Shown: positions 6,092 to 8,526 of the stretch, one piece after another
Position numbering within the stretch: the stretch's first letter is position 1
How the letters are laid out: the number at the start of each line of letters is the position of its first letter
Assembly: GCA_023488405.1 (NCBI GenBank)
Contig: JAMDDW010000034.1
Location: 1-8,526, forward strand
Origin: Candidatus Parvarchaeota archaeon
GTDB taxonomy: Archaea > Nanobdellota > Nanobdellia > Parvarchaeales > Parvarchaeaceae
Reading direction: 5' to 3'
DNA length: 8,526 bases
Translations under genes and position numbers: made by a program
Notes under the pieces: generated by a model
What the model saw: the letters and a program-made list of their open reading frames with translations, nothing else
The model's database searches: none
Told to the model about the DNA's origin: nothing

Positions 6092-6328
6092 ATGGAAACT
6101 CAGTTCGAAAAAATATTGAAGGTTCATTCAGCTAACCCTGCAAAGAGGGCCAGGTTTATAAAATTCAACAAGCACAAGATGCAGCCGCATGACAGAAGAG
6201 CGCATTTATGCATAAGATGCAATAGAGCAGAGGGGCATATAAAGATACATGGTCTTAACTACTGCAGACAGTGCTTTAGAGAGGTCGCTCCGGATCTCGG
6301 ATTCAAAAAATACGGAAAGGAGGCATAA
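6092..6328 (+). CDS. rps14: Small-subunit ribosomal protein uS14, zinc-binding, extended N-terminus
   Basis: 30S head protein with a zinc ribbon: C40-x2-C43 and C58-x2-C61 in [17 protein letters not shown] and [19 protein letters not shown]. The C-terminal half matches archaeal uS14 residue for residue in its signature (RQCFRE.A..LGFKKY). The archaeal protein is usually 50-57 aa; this one is 78, with about 22-28 extra N-terminal residues, mostly basic ([18 protein letters not shown], 14-31). An internal ATG at 6179 (M30) would give a normal-length protein but leave a 93-bp gap, out of character here, so 6092 is chosen. The gene ends in a Shine-Dalgarno-like AAAGGAGG that serves uS8. Confidence 0.93.
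   Translation: METQFEKILKVHSANPAKRARFIKFNKHKMQPHDRRAHLCIRCNRAEGHIKIHGLNYCRQCFREVAPDLGFKKYGKEA
6316..6323 (+). promoter_or_regulatory. Shine-Dalgarno site for uS8
   Basis: AAAGGAGG lies in the last codons of uS14, with 7 nt between GGAGG and the uS8 ATG at 6331. It is the only canonically spaced, strong Shine-Dalgarno motif I see before a start in this window. The other starts depend on leaderless transcripts or on overlap with the preceding gene. Confidence 0.6.
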
Positions 6329-6330
6329 TC

Positions 6331-6717
6331 ATGGTAGATTCACTTTCAACTATATTCAATACTATAAACGTCGCAAGAAAAGTTGGTAAGAAATCCTGCG
6401 TTGTTAGCCCAAACAGCAAGATCCTAATCAATCTTTTGGAACTTATTAAAAAAGCGGGATACATTGACAATTACGAGATAATAAACGATGTAAGAGGAGG
6501 GTTCGTAAAAATAGATATAAATGAGCATTTAAACAAATGTAAGGCTATAAGGCCTAGAATACCCATAAAAGCTGGCGATATAGTAAAATACGAAAAGAGG
6601 TACCTGCCTGCCTTAGGTTTTGGCTTAATACTTTTGTCTACAAATAAAGGAGTGATTACAAATGAAGAAGCAAAACAATTAATGATTGGGGGCAGTCTTT
6701 TAGCTTATGTCTACTAA
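6331..6717 (+). CDS. rps8: Small-subunit ribosomal protein uS8
   Basis: Binds the central domain of 16S rRNA and organises the 30S platform and body. 128 aa, the normal archaeal length (about 130). DSLSTIFNTINVARKVGKK (3-21) is the N-terminal helix. ILINLLELIKKAGYI (31-45) and the archaeal insert region FVKIDINEHLNKCKAIRPR (58-76) follow. STNKGVITNEEAKQLMIGG (103-121) plus SLLAYVY (122-128) is the rRNA-binding signature. The start is supported by the GGAGG 7 nt upstream. Its stop overlaps uL6 by 11 nt. Confidence 0.97.
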   Translation: MVDSLSTIFNTINVARKVGKKSCVVSPNSKILINLLELIKKAGYIDNYEIINDVRGGFVKIDINEHLNKCKAIRPRIPIKAGDIVKYEKRYLPALGFGLILLSTNKGVITNEEAKQLMIGGSLLAYVY

Positions 6718-7228
6718 ATTTAGGGTTGATCTTACAGGCGCAGATGTGGAGCTTAAAGAGAACAATATACTCGTTAAAGGAAAGGAAGGAGAACTTCACA
6801 CTGAAATAGTACATCCTTTTTTAAAAGTAGAGAAGAAAGACAATGTTCTTTTCATTGAAGCGGAAAAGGATAATAAGTTCCAGAAATCAATTGCAGGAAC
6901 ATTAGCTGCAAATGTGAAAAACATGATAAAAGGCGTAACTGAAAAATACACAGCAGAATTAGAGCTAGTTTACATGCATTTTCCTGCTTCTTTAAAGCTT
7001 AATGGGAACAAAATAGTGGTGGAGAACTTTGTAGGAGAAAGAAAACCAAGGGAAATACAGGTGCCTGAAGGGTTAAAGGTAGAGGTAAAAGGCAATAAAA
7101 TAATCATATTTGGAATAGACAAATATAAGGTAGGTCAGTTAGCTGGCACAATAGAATCTAAAATACAGATTAAAAACAAAGACAGGAGGGTCTTTAAGGA
7201 CGGAGTATTTATAACTAAAAAACCTTGA
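6707..7228 (+). CDS. rpl6: Large-subunit ribosomal protein uL6
   Basis: Two tandem alpha/beta domains that bind 23S rRNA near the sarcin-ricin loop and factor-binding site. 173 aa, typical of archaea (175-185). Domain 1 spans about 1-80 (VELKENNILVKGKEGEL, 14-30; SIAGTLAANVKNMIKGVTE, 61-79). Domain 2 spans about 81-173 (YTAELELVYMHFPASLKL, 81-98), with the archaeal signature VENFVGERKPREIQVPEG (105-122). The closing DRRVFKDGVFITKK (159-172) also matches. The start overlaps the uS8 end by 11 nt (ATGTCTACTAA). The stop is 2 nt before the eL32 ATG. Confidence 0.96.
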   Translation: MSTKFRVDLTGADVELKENNILVKGKEGELHTEIVHPFLKVEKKDNVLFIEAEKDNKFQKSIAGTLAANVKNMIKGVTEKYTAELELVYMHFPASLKLNGNKIVVENFVGERKPREIQVPEGLKVEVKGNKIIIFGIDKYKVGQLAGTIESKIQIKNKDRRVFKDGVFITKKP

Positions 7229-7230
7229 TT

Positions 7231-7581
7231 ATGAAATTCACAAAACACGATGCTGGAAAGCTTAAAAGAGTTGGTAACTCATGGAGAAAACCAACAGGTA
7301 AGAAGAATAAGACAAAAGTAGGTAAGAAAGGGCATAAGAAAATGCCTTCAAAAGGCTTTATGTCTCCTGCTTCAAAAAGAGGTAAAATAGCGGGTAAAAT
7401 ACCTGTAAGGATATTCAACTTAAAAGACGTGGAAAAATTAAATGATGCAAACATTGCTGTGATAGGAAAAGCAGTGGGCGCATTGAAGAGAAAATTAATA
7501 TATGAGAAATGCAAGGAAAAGAAGATAATGGTGATAAATTATGCAAGGAAAACTGAAGACTCAAAGAAGAATAGCCAGTGA
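7231..7581 (+). CDS. rpl32e: Large-subunit ribosomal protein eL32
   Basis: Archaeal/eukaryotic 50S protein. 116 aa from the ATG at 7231. A TTG six bases earlier (7225), overlapping the uL6 stop, would add two residues, but ATG gives the better opening and a 2-nt spacing. LKRVGNSWRKPTGKKNKTKV (11-30) matches the family R.....WR.P.G....K pattern. KMPSKGFMSPASKRGKIAG (37-55), VRIFNLKDVEKL (59-70), IAVIGKAVGALKRKLIYEKC (75-94) and KKIMVIN (97-103) follow. The family usually ends at V.N; here a 13-residue polar tail continues (104-116). That tail is encoded in the 41 nt that also encode the start of eL19. Confidence 0.94.
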   Translation: MKFTKHDAGKLKRVGNSWRKPTGKKNKTKVGKKGHKKMPSKGFMSPASKRGKIAGKIPVRIFNLKDVEKLNDANIAVIGKAVGALKRKLIYEKCKEKKIMVINYARKTEDSKKNSQ

Positions 7582-7990
7582 TGTTTTAAACGTCGGAGAA
7601 AGTAGAGTTTGGCTGGATCCGTCAAAGTTTAAGGACATAAAGGAGGCTATAACAAGGGCAGATATAGAAGGTCTTATTTCAAAGGGAATGATAAAGAAAA
7701 AGGAGCTTGTAGGCCAATCTAGATCAAGAGCAAGAATTCTTCATGAAAAGAAGAGAAGAGGACACAGAAAGGGGATAGGTAGCAGAAAAGGAGAAAAATC
7801 TGCAAGAATGAAATTTGAATGGATAGATAAGGTCAGGGCACTTAGAAATGAACTTTTCAAGCAGAGGAAACAAGGAAAGATAGACCAGAAAGAATTCAGG
7901 CAGCTCTATAAAAAGATAAAAGGAAATTCATTTCACAGTGTTAACCACATGAGAAATTACATAGAAGGAATGAAGAAGGTAGGACAATGA
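7541..7990 (+). CDS. rpl19e: Large-subunit ribosomal protein eL19
   Basis: Archaeal/eukaryotic 50S protein with a long C-terminal helix that forms an intersubunit bridge. 149 aa, the family length. KLKTQRRIASDVLNVGESRV (4-23) matches L..QRRLAA..L..G..RVW. DPSKFKDIKEAITRADI (26-42), IKKKELVGQSRSRARILHEK (51-70), GHRKGIGSRKGEKSARM (74-90) and WIDKVRALRNELFKQRKQGK (94-113) are equally typical. YKKIKGNSFHSVNHMRNYIE (123-142) closes it. The start cannot be moved downstream without losing conserved residues, so the 41-nt overlap with eL32 is real on this sequence. It ends in an ATGA shared with uL18. Confidence 0.95.
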   Translation: MQGKLKTQRRIASDVLNVGESRVWLDPSKFKDIKEAITRADIEGLISKGMIKKKELVGQSRSRARILHEKKRRGHRKGIGSRKGEKSARMKFEWIDKVRALRNELFKQRKQGKIDQKEFRQLYKKIKGNSFHSVNHMRNYIEGMKKVGQ

Positions 7991-8496
7991 AAAATGCAAA
8001 AAGGACCAATTACAGAAAAAGGCTTGAATTGCTTAAATCTGGTATACCACGAGTAGTGGTGAGAAAAACGGATAAATCAGTGATAGCTCACATTGTTCAA
8101 TACAGTGAAGAAGGAGACAAAACTATAGCAATGGTAAGAGGGAACGATCTAAAGAAGTTTGGCTGGAACTTCAGTGGTAAAAATTCATCAGCTTCATATT
8201 TAATAGGCTATTTATTAGGTAAAAAGTCAAACGTAAAGGAAGCTATACTCGACAAAGGAAACAGGACATTAAAGGAAAATAGCTTCATGTATTACGTAAT
8301 GAAAGGCATGCATGATTTCGGAGTAAATGTTCATTCAGATGACATAAAAATTGATGAAAAACGTTTATACGGAGAGCATATTTCTAGTTATTACAATAAC
8401 AGAAATGGAAATCAGTTTTCAGCAGTAGGAGACAAAATTAAAAATATAAGAGAAGAGTTTAATAAGACACTGGAGAATATAAAGAATGGAAAATGA
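7987..8496 (+). CDS. rpl18: Large-subunit ribosomal protein uL18
   Basis: 5S rRNA-binding protein of the central protuberance, partner of uL5. Archaeal type, but short: 169 aa against about 190-200. It begins at MKNAKRTNYRKRLELLKSG (1-19), so the basic stretch of about 12-15 residues that normally precedes RTNYRKRL is missing. The in-frame upstream sequence reaches a stop at 7942-7944 with no ATG, so it cannot be restored. PRVVVRKTDKSVIAHIVQY (21-39), FGWNFSGKNSSASYLIGYLL (58-77), KEAILDKG (84-91) and RLYGEHISSYY (126-136) are conserved. The start shares ATGA with the eL19 stop. The end overlaps uS5 by 11 nt. Confidence 0.95.
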   Translation: MKNAKRTNYRKRLELLKSGIPRVVVRKTDKSVIAHIVQYSEEGDKTIAMVRGNDLKKFGWNFSGKNSSASYLIGYLLGKKSNVKEAILDKGNRTLKENSFMYYVMKGMHDFGVNVHSDDIKIDEKRLYGEHISSYYNNRNGNQFSAVGDKIKNIREEFNKTLENIKNGK

Positions 8497-8526
8497 AGAA
8501 GCTGTAAATCAACCCGTTGTTGAAAG
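8486..8526 (+). CDS. rps5: Start of small-subunit ribosomal protein uS5 (partial, by position)
   Basis: An open frame starts at ATG 8486 inside the last codons of uL18, with an 11-nt overlap of the same form as at Rnp1/uS17 and uS8/uL6, and runs off the window. Only 13 codons are visible (MENEEAVNQPVVE), an acidic stretch without a diagnostic motif. uS5 follows uL18 in nearly all archaea and often has such a variable leader, so the name comes from gene order. The competing ATG at 8493 hits a stop after four codons. Confidence 0.65.
   Translation, partial: MENEEAVNQPVVE

Noticed and set aside
6179..6328. Internal ATG giving a normal-length uS14
   Set aside because: It would leave 93 bp unexplained in an operon with spacings of 6 nt or less, and the upstream codons are open and basic as expected for a ribosomal protein. 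Kept as an alternative only.
7225..7230. TTG start for eL32 overlapping the uL6 stop
   Set aside because: An ATG two codons later fits the family start equally well and gives typical 2-nt spacing. ATG starts are used in every other gene here.
4..8521. CCCGTTG near both ends of the window
   Set aside because: A seven-base match is expected by chance and has no extended similarity; not evidence for a repeat or circular join.
1..8526. CRISPR arrays, insertion sequences, tRNA genes or defence genes
   Set aside because: No spaced direct repeats, transposase motifs, cloverleaf-like segments or unassigned large frames were found. The window is fully explained by core genes and two short gaps.

Overview
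The window is a stretch of AT-rich archaeal chromosome, read entirely on the plus strand. It is occupied almost end to end by the conserved archaeal spc/S10-type ribosomal protein cluster, with a pyruvate kinase gene in front. The archaeal assignment rests on eL32, eL19, eS4 and the RNase P protein Rnp1 (Rpp29), none of which occur in bacterial ribosomal operons, and on archaeal-type versions of uL3, uL4, uS8, uL14 and uL18. Arg codons are mostly AGA/AGG and Ile is often ATA. Several proteins are shorter than the usual archaeal form (Rnp1 69 aa, uL18 169 aa, uL3 316 aa), intergenic spaces are 0-6 nt and overlaps are common. This suggests a reduced-genome archaeon, possibly DPANN/ARMAN-like, but the lineage is an inference and cannot be fixed by eye.

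Layout: 1-60 holds a leaderless promoter. 61-1401 is pyruvate kinase (pyk). 1402-1539 is an intergenic region with an AT-rich hairpin and T-tract, two inverted-repeat arrangements and the promoter for the next transcript. 1540-3543 is uL3-uL4-uL23. 3544-3595 is a 52-bp gap with a second leaderless promoter. 3596-8526 is Rnp1-uS17-uL14-uL24-eS4-uL5-uS14-uS8-uL6-eL32-eL19-uL18-uS5, with uS5 cut off by the window end. Every gene pair after 3596 is separated by 0-6 nt or overlaps (4, 11, 17 or 41 nt), so this is very likely one polycistronic unit.

The genes build both ribosomal subunits: tunnel and peptidyl-transferase-proximal proteins uL3, uL4, uL23; 5S rRNA-binding uL5 and uL18; intersubunit-bridge proteins uL14 and eL19; decoding and body proteins uS17, eS4, uS14, uS8, uS5. 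The tRNA-processing RNase P protein lies among them, as is common in archaea. The main structural surprise is that the usual block uL2-uS19-uL22-uS3-uL29 is absent between uL23 and Rnp1, exactly where a new promoter appears. At protein level, uL3 lacks the tryptophan of its W-finger, and pyruvate kinase carries the Lys signature of K+-independent enzymes. I saw no mobile element, CRISPR array, tRNA, rRNA or defence system, so the curiosities here are variations on a core locus and not a new system.
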